A stretch of 12,552 bases of DNA from JBJELF01 sp051879015 (GTDB taxonomy: Bacteria > Bacillota > Clostridia > Lachnospirales > Lachnospiraceae). Shown here piece by piece: positions 5,191-12,526 of this stretch (positions are counted from its first letter, which is position 1; the number at the start of each line of letters is the position of its first letter). The notes beneath the pieces were generated by a model. The model saw only the letters and a list, made by a program, of their open reading frames with translations. It ran no database searches and was not told the DNA's origin. Made by a program: the position numbers and the translations under genes. The DNA is taken from positions 1-12,552 of the forward strand of contig JBJELF010000091.1 in the NCBI GenBank assembly GCA_051879015.1. Direction: 5' to 3'.

Positions 5191-8070
5191 ATGTTAGCAA
5201 TTAACATCGAAGACGTCATTAACGTCATCAACTCGTGTAAGACCCAGCTGATTGCCTTGGCTGTTGCCTTGGTCGTTATTATTGCAGTGATGGTCGGTGT
5301 TATGAAGATGAGCAAGCCTGTAAAGAAATTAATTCGCGCAAATGGCTGGCTGGCTATTCTTCTGGCAATTGTTGTTGCAGTGAATGCAATCTGCTTTGGA
5401 CCGATGAGCAGTATGATTTCGCTGGCAACTGGTAATGGTACTATCTCGGAAGAGACTTCCAGCGCAGCAACTGAGCTGTGTGAGGAGATTGCAGAGGAGG
5501 GCATTGTACTTCTTCAGAATGAGGATGCTGCATTGCCATTGGCAAGCGGTACTAAATTGAATGTATTTGGTTGGTCTTCTACCAATCCTTTGTATGGTGG
5601 TACAGGTTCTGGTGGACTTTCCGATGCATATCCAACTGTTACCTTATTAGAAGGATTAAAGAATGCAGGATTTGAAGTAAATCAGACTTTGGTTGATTTT
5701 TATACCAATTTCCGCACCACTCGTCCAACAGTTGGTATGTGGGGACAAGATTGGACTGTTCCGGAGCCAACTATCGAGGATTATGATGCAGCTGGTATCT
5801 TTGAATCTGCAAAGGAATATTCAGATGTAGCAGTGATTGTTTTAGCTCGTTCTGGTGGTGAGGGTGCTGATCTTCCAACTAGCTTGGATCCATCGGTAGA
5901 AGATAATTTTGTAGATGGTGGTACTTTTGGATCTTCTGGTGTGCGTTATAGTGAATACGCAGATGATTTGGATGCTTCCAAGCATTATTTGGAGCTTTCC
6001 AACAGAGAAAAGGCAATGATTGATCGTGTAACTGCTGATTATGATACAGTCATCTTAGTTGTAAATTCTTCCAATACAATGGAACTTGGCTTTGTGGAAG
6101 ATTATGAGTCGATTAAGAGTGTGATTTGGTGTCCTGGTACTGGTCAGTCTGGTTTTAATTCTTTAGGTAAAATCTTAAATGGTGAAGTAAATCCATCTGG
6201 TAAGACAGCGGATACTTTCGTGAGAGATTTGTTGACTACTCCAACTGCCAATAATTTTGGTGATTTTGAGTATGATAACATGAGTGAGTTTGCAGTAAAT
6301 GATGTAAACCCAAAATTTGTAAACTATGTGGAAGGCATTTATGTAGGATATCGTTTCTGGGAGACTGCTTCTGATGAAGGTCTGATTGACTATGATGAGA
6401 AGGTATTGTATCCATTTGGCTATGGTCTTTCTTATACTACTTTTGAGCAGACCATGGGTGAACTGAAGGAGACAGACGGCACAATTTCCGTTAATGTAAC
6501 TGTTACCAACACTGGTGATGTAGCTGGTAAAGATGTAGTAGAAATTTATTACAATCCACCTTATACTAACGGCGGTATTGAGAAATCTTCTGTAAACTTG
6601 ATTGGTTTTGCTAAGACAAGTATCTTGGAGCCAGGCGCAAGTGAAACTGTTACTGTAACCTTTAAGGCAGAAGATATGGCTTCTTATGATTATGAGAATG
6701 CAAAGGCTTATGTATTGGAAGAGGGTACTTATGAGATTTCTCTGCGCACCGATTCTCATACTGTAGTTGATACAAAGAATTATGAAGTGGCTGAGACAAT
6801 TGTTTATGATGGCGACAATGCCCGCAGCACCGATGAAGTAACTGCTACCAATAAATTGGATGCAGCGAATGGCGGAGTAACTTATCTTTCCCGTGCTGAC
6901 CATTTCGCAAACTATGAGGAAGCCACTGCAGCACCAACGAATTACACGATGTCTGAGGAAGACAAGGCTACCTTTATGAACAACAGTAACTACAATCCAG
7001 AAGATTACAACAATGCAGATGATGTAATGCCAACAACAGGGGCTAAGAATGGTTTGACATTGTCTGATCTTCGTGGGGTAGATTATGATGATGAAAAATG
7101 GGATCAGTTATTAGACCAGATGAGCGTATCCGATATGGATGCTCTGATTGCAATCGGTGGTTATCAGACAAATTCTGTAGATTCCATCGGTAAGGTTCAG
7201 ACTATTGACTGTGATGGTCCTGCTTCTATCAACAATAACTTTACTGGTCAGGGTTCCATTGGTTTCCCAGCTGGTGTTATGATTGCAAATACCTGGAATG
7301 TAGACTTGGCAGAGGCTTTTGGTACCAGTATCGGTACAATGGCAGATGAGATGGGTGTTTCTGGTTGGTATGCACCAGCTATGAATATGCACAGAAGCGC
7401 ATTTGCAGGACGTAACTTTGAGTACTATTCAGAAGATCCATTGTTGTCTGGTTGGATTGCTGCTAAGGCTGTAATCGGTGCAGAGTCTCAGGGTGTATAT
7501 GCTTACATCAAGCATTTTGCATTAAATGATCAGGAGACTAACCGTACCAATCAGTTGTGTACATGGTTCAATGAGCAGTCTGCCCGTGAAATTTACTTGA
7601 AGCCATTTGAGATGTGTGTAAAGACTGGCGGAGCTAAGGCTGTTATGACTGCATTCAACTTCTATGGCACTGAGCCGGCACAGGCAAGCAGCACTGTATT
7701 AAATGATATTCTTCGTGATGAGTGGGGATTTGTCGGATTTGCTTTGACAGACTACTATGGTGTATATGGATATCAGGATGCTGACCGTATGATTCGTAAT
7801 GGTAATGACTGTATGTTGGTTGCTTATGATACCGCTACTAACCATGTAACTGATACAAGCAGTGCAACAAGTATTATTGCGATGCGTCAGGCTTGTAAGA
7901 ATATTTTGTATACTGCTGTAAATAGCCGTGCATATGCAGCTGAGAACTTGACCACTGGTCCACAGGGATGGCAGATTGCGTTCTATGTAGTTGATGTTAT
8001 TGTTGTATTGGCAATTATTGCATTGGAAATCGTAGCAGTAAAGAATTACAAAAAGAGAAAAAGAGCATAA
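5191..8070 (+). CDS. Membrane-anchored GH3 beta-glucosidase with reversed domain order
   Basis: A 959-residue GH3 enzyme expected to hydrolyse beta-glucosides or beta-xylosides at the cell surface. Domain order is reversed: membrane segments at about 17-37 and 53-75, GH3 C-terminal domain (about 95-420, with GGEGADLP and the acid/base candidate Glu224), FnIII-like domain (about 430-525), a linker, then the GH3 catalytic barrel (about 640-880). The barrel has GRNFEYYSEDP (740-750), KHF (774-776) and LTDYYG with the nucleophile candidate Asp854. A third membrane segment (927-950) ends in KKRKR. Positive charges at 38-49 and the C-terminus place those parts inside and the enzyme outside. Reversed-order GH3 enzymes are known from Ruminococcus albus and Butyrivibrio fibrisolvens. 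GGGAGG (5178-5183) is seven bases before the ATG. All catalytic motifs are present, so it should be active. Confidence 0.93.
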   Translation: MLAINIEDVINVINSCKTQLIALAVALVVIIAVMVGVMKMSKPVKKLIRANGWLAILLAIVVAVNAICFGPMSSMISLATGNGTISEETSSAATELCEEIAEEGIVLLQNEDAALPLASGTKLNVFGWSSTNPLYGGTGSGGLSDAYPTVTLLEGLKNAGFEVNQTLVDFYTNFRTTRPTVGMWGQDWTVPEPTIEDYDAAGIFESAKEYSDVAVIVLARSGGEGADLPTSLDPSVEDNFVDGGTFGSSGVRYSEYADDLDASKHYLELSNREKAMIDRVTADYDTVILVVNSSNTMELGFVEDYESIKSVIWCPGTGQSGFNSLGKILNGEVNPSGKTADTFVRDLLTTPTANNFGDFEYDNMSEFAVNDVNPKFVNYVEGIYVGYRFWETASDEGLIDYDEKVLYPFGYGLSYTTFEQTMGELKETDGTISVNVTVTNTGDVAGKDVVEIYYNPPYTNGGIEKSSVNLIGFAKTSILEPGASETVTVTFKAEDMASYDYENAKAYVLEEGTYEISLRTDSHTVVDTKNYEVAETIVYDGDNARSTDEVTATNKLDAANGGVTYLSRADHFANYEEATAAPTNYTMSEEDKATFMNNSNYNPEDYNNADDVMPTTGAKNGLTLSDLRGVDYDDEKWDQLLDQMSVSDMDALIAIGGYQTNSVDSIGKVQTIDCDGPASINNNFTGQGSIGFPAGVMIANTWNVDLAEAFGTSIGTMADEMGVSGWYAPAMNMHRSAFAGRNFEYYSEDPLLSGWIAAKAVIGAESQGVYAYIKHFALNDQETNRTNQLCTWFNEQSAREIYLKPFEMCVKTGGAKAVMTAFNFYGTEPAQASSTVLNDILRDEWGFVGFALTDYYGVYGYQDADRMIRNGNDCMLVAYDTATNHVTDTSSATSIIAMRQACKNILYTAVNSRAYAAENLTTGPQGWQIAFYVVDVIVVLAIIALEIVAVKNYKKRKRA

Positions 8071-8095
8071 TTGATAGCAGAATGTTAAATAATGT

Positions 8096-8129
8096 AGTGA
8101 AAGGTGAGACGTAAGTCTCATCTTTCACT
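8096..8129 (+). repeat. 15-bp hairpin with GTAA loop between the two GH3 genes
   Basis: AGTGAAAGGTGAGAC (8096-8110) pairs with GTCTCATCTTTCACT (8115-8129) with one G-U pair. Weaker pairing can extend it to about 8091-8134. The following TATTTC is a poor U tract, so it may be a weak terminator, an attenuating stem or an mRNA-stabilising element rather than a full stop. The ATG at 8104 lies inside it and is not a real start. Confidence 0.65.
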
Positions 8130-8163
8130 GTATTTCACAATGGTAAAAGAGCAATCTATTTTA

Positions 8164-8185
8164 AAATTTGAAATTAAATTTGAAA
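8164..8185 (+). repeat. Tandem 10-bp direct repeat upstream of the second GH3 gene
   Basis: AAATTTGAAA occurs at 8164-8173 and 8176-8185, a 12-bp pitch, in a very AT-rich leader just before the shared motif at 8194. It could be a protein site or low-complexity sequence. Confidence 0.3.
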
Positions 8186-8193
8186 ATAAGAAC

Positions 8194-8212
8194 GTTTTAC
8201 GTTTTTTATCTA
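8194..8212 (+). promoter_or_regulatory. Shared GH3 motif GTTTTACG-N5-TATCTA, second copy
   Basis: The same 14 fixed bases with the same 5-base gap occur at 5037-5055 before the first GH3 gene. Here the left part is also a small palindrome, AACGT-TTT-ACGTT (8191-8203). It lies about 54 bases before the TTG start. It is a candidate site for a regulator common to both genes. Confidence 0.5.
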
Positions 8213-8252
8213 TATACAGCAGTAGTGAAAAAAATATATTTTATCAAAGAAA

Positions 8253-8268
8253 GAGGGTGCATTTTTTG
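8253..8268 (+). promoter_or_regulatory. Ribosome site and TTG start of the second GH3 gene
   Basis: AAGAGGGTG (8251-8259), one mismatch from AAGGAGGTG, precedes TTG at 8266-8268 by six to eight bases. No in-frame ATG with a ribosome site is nearby. Confidence 0.7.
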
Positions 8269-10683
8269 GATATCAAAAAAGTAGTAAAACAAATGACACT
8301 GGAGGAAAAGTGTTACCTTTTGTCAGGAAAAGATTTCTGGCAGACCCGTTCTGTAGAGAGAGTGGGTATACCAAATGTGACATTGTCTGATGGACCTCAT
8401 GGAATCCGTAAGCAGGAGGGGGCCAGCGATCAATTGGGATTAAATGGTAGTGTGCCAGCTACCTGTTATCCGACCGCAGCAACCATTGCCAACAGCTGGG
8501 ATGTGAAACTTGGAGAAGAAATTGGTGAACATTTGGGCGTTGAGGCTGCCTCTCAGGATGTCTGCGTGTTGTTGGGACCTGGTATGAACATCAAGAGAAG
8601 TCCATTCTGTGGACGTAACTTTGAGTATTTCAGTGAGGATCCTTATTTGGCTGGTAAGATGGCTGCGGGATATATTCGTGGTATTCAGTCTAAGGGCGTG
8701 GATGCATGTCCAAAACATTTTGCAGCAAACTCTCAGGAGCTTCGCCGTATGGCGAGTGATTCGGTTATGGACGAGAGAACTCTGCGTGAGATTTATTTGA
8801 CAGGTTTTGAGATTGCTGTAAAGGAAGCAAATCCTCAGTCTATTATGTCTTCCTACAACCGTATCAATGGTGTGTATGCCAACGAAAATAACCATTTATT
8901 GCAGGAAATTCTGCGTGATGAGTGGGGATTTAATGGTTTTGTTGTATCTGACTGGGGTGCATCCAACGACCATGTAGCGGGGGTATCGGCTGGTTCTCAT
9001 CTGGAGATGCCTACCACTGGCGGAGATTCGGATGAAGAGTTGATTCAGGCAGTCAAGGATGGGAAAATCAGTGAGGCAATGATTGACAGGCGTGTGGAGG
9101 AATTATTGACCGCCACCCTCCCTGCGAGAGAAGCTGTTGATAAGGTGAAGGGCAAAAAGTTTGATATAGAAGCGCATCATCAGATGGCACAGAAGGCAGC
9201 AGAGCAGAGTATTGTTCTATTAAAAAATGACAACGAAATTCTCCCGTTGAAATCCAAAGCAAAGGTTGCTGTAATTGGTGATTTTGCTCAGACTCCAAGA
9301 TATCAGGGTGCAGGTTCCTCCGTTGTAAATCCGACGAAGTTAGAGTCTACGTTGGATGTCATCAGCAGATTTCCATTGGAGCTGGTAGGTTTTGCACCAG
9401 GTTACCATAGAACGGGTCCAGCGGATGCTGAGTTAGAGACTTCTGCTGTGGAGTTAGCACAGAAAGCTGAGATTGTGTTGTTATATATTGGTTTGGACGA
9501 AATTTCTGAGTCAGAGGGACTTGACCGCAGTACTATGCAGCTGCCAGAGAGCCAGGTTCAGTTATTAAAGAAAGTTTCTGCAGTTAACAAGCATGTAGTT
9601 GTAGTTCTCTCGGGTGGTTCTTCTATCGAGATGCCTTGGGTGGATGAGTGTGAGGCTGTCATTCATGGATATCTGAGTGGTCAGGCTGGAGCGGCCGCTA
9701 TGCTGCGCGCTTTGATTGGCGAGGTCAATCCATCAGGTAAGCTGAGTGAGTCCTATCCATTTAAGTATGAAGATTGCTCCTCTGCACCTTATTTTCCATC
9801 TAAGGAGCGCAATGCAGAGTATCGTGAAGGTTTGTATGTGGGCTATCGCTACTATGAGACTGCAAAGGTTCCTGTGCGCTATCCATTTGGATATGGTTTG
9901 AGCTACACTACATTTGAGTACAGCAATCTTACAGCAACAAATAAGGCAGCTGTCTTTACTTTAAAGAATACGGGTAAGAGAGATGGTGCTGAGGTAGCAC
10001 AGCTTTATGTGAGTGCAAAGTGCAAAGGGGTTTATCGTCCTATCAAGGAATTAAAAGGTTTCACCAAAGTATTTTTAAAGGCCGGCGAGTCGAAGCAAGT
10101 GACAATCGAGTTAGATGACAAGGCATTCCGCTATTTCAATGAAAAGACAAATCAATTTGAAATTGAGTCCGGTGAGTATGAAATTTTAATTGGTGCAAGC
10201 TGTAGTGATATTAAGCTGAGCAGTACCGTTTTTGTGAAGGGCACGGATGCTCCGATTCCTATTGAGGCAGAAAAGATTCCTTCTTATTTCAAGGGTGATA
10301 TCAAAAATATCAGTGATATGGAGTTTGCTGCTTTGCTGGGACATGAAATTCCAGATGGAAGCTGGAGTGGTATGCTTGACAGAAATGATGCTATGTGTCA
10401 GATGTACTATGCTAAGAGATGGGTTGGTCGTGTGGTATATAAGATTATGACGGGTATGCTCAACAAAAGTATGGAGAAAGGCAAGCCAGATTTGAATATC
10501 ATGTTTATTTACAATATGCCGTTTAGAGGTATTGGAAAGATGACGGGTGGTATGGTGAGCCAGTACATGGTAGATGGTATCGTAAAAGCATTGAATGGAC
10601 ATTTCTTCCGCGGTTTGGGTCAGATTATCTCTGGATTCTTCAAGCAGCAGAAGGTTGTCAAGAAAGCGAATAAGATGAAATAA
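8266..10683 (+). CDS. Cytosolic GH3 beta-glucosidase, normal domain order, with C-terminal extension
   Basis: An 805-residue GH3 enzyme without signal peptide or clear membrane segments, so probably acting inside on imported beta-linked oligosaccharides. Order is classical: catalytic barrel (about 5-290) with LSDGPHG (40-46), GRNFEYFSEDP (116-126), KHF (150-152) and VVSDWG with nucleophile Asp229; C-terminal domain (about 312-550) with SESEGLDR holding the acid/base candidate Glu417; FnIII-like domain (about 550-646). A tail of about 150 residues (656-805) contains SDMEFAALLGHEIP and a basic, Gly- and Met-rich amphipathic stretch ending in KKANKMK; its role is unknown and it might touch the membrane. 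Starting at TTG 8266 places residue 1 right before DIKKVVKQMTLEEK, the normal GH3 beginning. The frame extends to an ATG at 8104, but that lies in a hairpin and encodes unrelated AT-rich sequence. Confidence 0.92.
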   Translation: MDIKKVVKQMTLEEKCYLLSGKDFWQTRSVERVGIPNVTLSDGPHGIRKQEGASDQLGLNGSVPATCYPTAATIANSWDVKLGEEIGEHLGVEAASQDVCVLLGPGMNIKRSPFCGRNFEYFSEDPYLAGKMAAGYIRGIQSKGVDACPKHFAANSQELRRMASDSVMDERTLREIYLTGFEIAVKEANPQSIMSSYNRINGVYANENNHLLQEILRDEWGFNGFVVSDWGASNDHVAGVSAGSHLEMPTTGGDSDEELIQAVKDGKISEAMIDRRVEELLTATLPAREAVDKVKGKKFDIEAHHQMAQKAAEQSIVLLKNDNEILPLKSKAKVAVIGDFAQTPRYQGAGSSVVNPTKLESTLDVISRFPLELVGFAPGYHRTGPADAELETSAVELAQKAEIVLLYIGLDEISESEGLDRSTMQLPESQVQLLKKVSAVNKHVVVVLSGGSSIEMPWVDECEAVIHGYLSGQAGAAAMLRALIGEVNPSGKLSESYPFKYEDCSSAPYFPSKERNAEYREGLYVGYRYYETAKVPVRYPFGYGLSYTTFEYSNLTATNKAAVFTLKNTGKRDGAEVAQLYVSAKCKGVYRPIKELKGFTKVFLKAGESKQVTIELDDKAFRYFNEKTNQFEIESGEYEILIGASCSDIKLSSTVFVKGTDAPIPIEAEKIPSYFKGDIKNISDMEFAALLGHEIPDGSWSGMLDRNDAMCQMYYAKRWVGRVVYKIMTGMLNKSMEKGKPDLNIMFIYNMPFRGIGKMTGGMVSQYMVDGIVKALNGHFFRGLGQIISGFFKQQKVVKKANKMK

Positions 10684-10729
10684 TGTGTGTCGGGCAGGAA
10701 ATACGAAAGCCTGAAAAATAAAATAGCGA

Positions 10730-10774
10730 CTCATCCATAAATCTTCGGTGAGAAAATTTATGGATGAGATTTTC
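10730..10774 (+). repeat. 13-bp hairpin between the second GH3 gene and the GtrA gene
   Basis: CTCATCCATAAAT (10730-10742) and ATTTATGGATGAG (10756-10768) form a perfect stem with a 13-base loop, followed by ATTTTC and then directly by the ribosome site AAGGAGGT. The short U stretch suggests at most a weak terminator. It may set the ratio of the two products or protect the upstream mRNA. Confidence 0.6.
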
Positions 10775-10793
10775 AAGGAGGTACAGATACATA

Positions 10794-11387
10794 ATGGAAG
10801 CGTTAAAAAATTGGTGGTCAAATTTTGCACAGAAGCATCCTTCTATTTCCAAATGGATTCGAGAGGGTGGTCTGTTTTTGCTGTTCAGCAATGCAGTTAC
10901 AGTTATTCAGTATATTATTTATGCATTTCTGCCTGCTTTGTTAGGTTTGGAGTTGGCTGGTACTGCCTGGAGCTGGCCGGCAATTCCAGTGACTTTATTT
11001 GGAATCTCATTTACCTGGAATGCTTTGGGATATGATGTATTGTACAATGCCGCTGGAGAGGTAATGATTGGTGGTGGATTGGGTTATTTTATTGCTATGT
11101 TGGTGGGTTCCTTCCTGGCACAGTGTATCAATTTCCCATTGCAGAGAAATATTACCTTTCGCAGCCATGGAAATGTAGCATGGCAGATTATGTGGTATGT
11201 AATTGCTTGGTGTATTATCACGGTTGTGGTAAATTCCATCAACTGTGTATGGGTTGCCTGTGCAAGTGAGCTGCTTCCTGGTTGGTTATACAACATTGGT
11301 ACCACGGTTCTGATGGGTGGTATTTCGATGGTAATTTTCTTCTTTGTATTTAAGATTATTTTCCCGGAGGGAGAAGCAAAACGATAA
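10794..11387 (+). CDS. GtrA-family four-helix membrane protein
   Basis: A 197-residue integral membrane protein with four hydrophobic segments at about residues 25-50, 89-113, 128-157 and 167-190, and basic residues near both ends. CINFPLQRNITFRS (111-124), placed after the second helix, resembles the NF..NR..TF signature of GtrA-like proteins. GtrA members are linked to lipid-carrier sugars, for example moving polyprenyl-phosphate-glucose across the membrane or assisting wall polymer synthesis; the exact role is often unproven. The insert between helices one and two (about 51-88, with GTAWSWP and NALGYDVLYNAAGE) is longer than typical. The ATG at 10794 is chosen because AAGGAGGT (10775-10782) lies eleven bases upstream; the in-frame ATG at 10764 is before it. 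It follows the GH3 genes by 110 bases and is probably co-transcribed in part. Confidence 0.75.
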   Translation: MEALKNWWSNFAQKHPSISKWIREGGLFLLFSNAVTVIQYIIYAFLPALLGLELAGTAWSWPAIPVTLFGISFTWNALGYDVLYNAAGEVMIGGGLGYFIAMLVGSFLAQCINFPLQRNITFRSHGNVAWQIMWYVIAWCIITVVVNSINCVWVACASELLPGWLYNIGTTVLMGGISMVIFFFVFKIIFPEGEAKR

Positions 11388-11415
11388 GATTGAAATATAG
11401 CTGTTAGTTATCAAA

Positions 11416-11460
11416 GGGCACTGCATTTCTTTTTAATGAATCTGCAGTGCCCGTTTGTTT
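11416..11460. terminator. Terminator between GtrA and dCMP deaminase genes
   Basis: GGGCACTGCA (11416-11425) pairs with TGCAGTGCCC (11443-11452) and is followed by GTTTGTTT. On the minus strand the stem is followed by TTTGATA. It lies between convergent genes and probably serves the GtrA side best. Confidence 0.75.
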
Positions 11461-11475
11461 GTATTGATTTATCAT

Positions 11476-11964
11476 TCAAAGTGAAATGTGTATGTCTCTT
11501 CCACTTGGCTGATAGTGTGTATATGAGACGCCTGCTGCCTTCAGCATACGCTTGGAGGCGAGGACAGCTGGTGTGCTTCCATATTTGTCGTCTGCATAGA
11601 TAATCTGACGAATACCCGCCTGGATGATGGCTTTAGCACATTCGTTGCAGGGAAACAGTGTCACATACAACTTTGCACCCTCCAGACTGCCTCCGCGATA
11701 GTTTAAGATGGCGTTAAGCTCGCTGTGAGTGGTGTAAAAATATTTGTTGTGGTAAGGGTCGGGATTTGTCTTGTTCCATGGAAACTCGTCATCCGAGCAG
11801 CCGAGAGGAAAACCATTGTATCCCATAGATAAAATCTTGTTGGTAGGACTAACAATGCATGCACCTACCTGAGTGCTGGGGTCTTTGGAGCGCATGGCGG
11901 AAAGCATGGCTACACCCATGAAATACTCATCCCAGCTGATATAATCCTGTCTTTTTTCGCTCAT
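11476..11964 (-). CDS. dCMP deaminase (ComEB-like)
   Basis: A 162-residue cytoplasmic zinc-dependent deaminase expected to convert dCMP to dUMP for dTTP synthesis. The zinc site is visible: His80 with Glu82 as proton shuttle in HSELNAIL, and Cys106 and Cys109 in FPCNECAKAI. RSKDPSTQVGACIV (25-38) and GYNGFPLG (48-55) are typical of the dCMP deaminase/ComE operon protein 2 group rather than tRNA adenosine or cytidine deaminases. Here the usual HAE is HSE, which is common in this group. GAGG (CCTC at 11972-11975) lies seven bases before the ATG. It follows rpiB by 70 bases on the same strand with no terminator seen between, so the two probably form an operon. Confidence 0.9.
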   Translation of the reverse strand: MSEKRQDYISWDEYFMGVAMLSAMRSKDPSTQVGACIVSPTNKILSMGYNGFPLGCSDDEFPWNKTNPDPYHNKYFYTTHSELNAILNYRGGSLEGAKLYVTLFPCNECAKAIIQAGIRQIIYADDKYGSTPAVLASKRMLKAAGVSYTHYQPSGRDIHISL

Positions 11965-12034
11965 AGAAATACCTCATAAACAGATGAGTCGGCCTTCTGA
12001 AAATATCATAGACCAAGGGGTGGATAGTTTACTA

Positions 12035-12463
12035 TTAGTCTTCTATCTTGCGAATACGATTGAGATGTCTTGGAGCGTTGGAAAATGGAGTTTCCAAAAA
12101 AGTTTCTGTGATTTTTAAGGCAAGTCCGGGGCCTACCACGCGTCCGCCCATGCAAAGAATGTTGGCATCATTGTGCTGTCGGGTAGCCTCTGCGCAGAAA
12201 CAGTCGGTGCAGAGAGCGGCACGAATCCCCTTCATCTTGTTAGCTGCAATCGAAATGCCAATACCAGTACCGCAAATTAAAATACCTTTGTCACAGATAC
12301 CCTGCTGAATTGCCTCTCCCACTTTCTTTGCATAGTCTGGGTAGTCTACTGCCTCTTCACTGTAACAACCGAAATCCTTGTAGGCATATCCTTTCTGATC
12401 TAAAAAAGATTTTACCTCTCTCATCAATTGGTAACCACCGTGGTCACAACCTAATGCTATCAT
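12035..12463 (-). CDS. rpiB: Ribose 5-phosphate isomerase B
   Basis: A 142-residue cytoplasmic enzyme of the RpiB/LacAB family that interconverts ribose 5-phosphate and ribulose 5-phosphate in the pentose phosphate pathway. Signatures are GCDHGG (5-10), VDYPDYAKKV (39-48), LICGTGIGISIAANK (62-76) and HNDANILCMGGRV (97-109). Cys64 and His97 correspond to the catalytic cysteine and histidine of the E. coli enzyme. Length is normal. AGGAGGA (TCCTCCT at 12471-12477) lies seven bases upstream of the ATG at 12461-12463; an overlapping ATG at 12470 is out of frame and stops after eight codons. It is the first visible gene of the unit that continues into the dCMP deaminase gene. Confidence 0.93.
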   Translation of the reverse strand: MIALGCDHGGYQLMREVKSFLDQKGYAYKDFGCYSEEAVDYPDYAKKVGEAIQQGICDKGILICGTGIGISIAANKMKGIRAALCTDCFCAEATRQHNDANILCMGGRVVGPGLALKITETFLETPFSNAPRHLNRIRKIED

Positions 12464-12484
12464 ATTTCATTCCTCCTATCTAAA

Positions 12485-12526
12485 ATATGTTTATATATGT
12501 TTGTATATAGACAAATATGTTTATAT
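12485..12526. repeat. Three phased ATATGTTTRTAT repeats upstream of rpiB
   Basis: ATATGTTTATAT (12485-12496), ATATGTTTGTAT (12495-12506) and ATATGTTTATAT (12515-12526) start 10 and 20 bp apart, so they lie on one face of the helix. The outer two share 14 identical bases (12483-12496 and 12513-12526). They sit where the rpiB promoter should be, but no clear hexamer pair was found. They may bind a regulator or bend DNA. Confidence 0.5.

Noticed and set aside
6175..6903. 242-codon open frame on the minus strand inside the first GH3 gene
   Set aside because: The plus frame has full GH3 motifs; the minus frame shows no family features and is a codon-bias shadow.
5191..8070. Reversed domain order as an assembly error or gene rearrangement
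   Set aside because: The frame is unbroken, linkers are continuous and this order is an established GH3 variant in related bacteria.
8104..8265. N-terminal extension of the second GH3 from the ATG at 8104
   Set aside because: The ATG is inside a 15-bp hairpin, the encoded residues are AT-driven and unlike GH3, and TTG at 8266 has a good ribosome site.
10764..10793. GtrA start at the ATG at 10764
   Set aside because: The ribosome site AAGGAGGT lies downstream of it and points to the ATG at 10794; the ATG at 10764 sits in the hairpin arm.
12483..12526. CRISPR-like array
   Set aside because: The repeats are only 12-14 bp, two overlap, and the spacing is helical rather than spacer-like.
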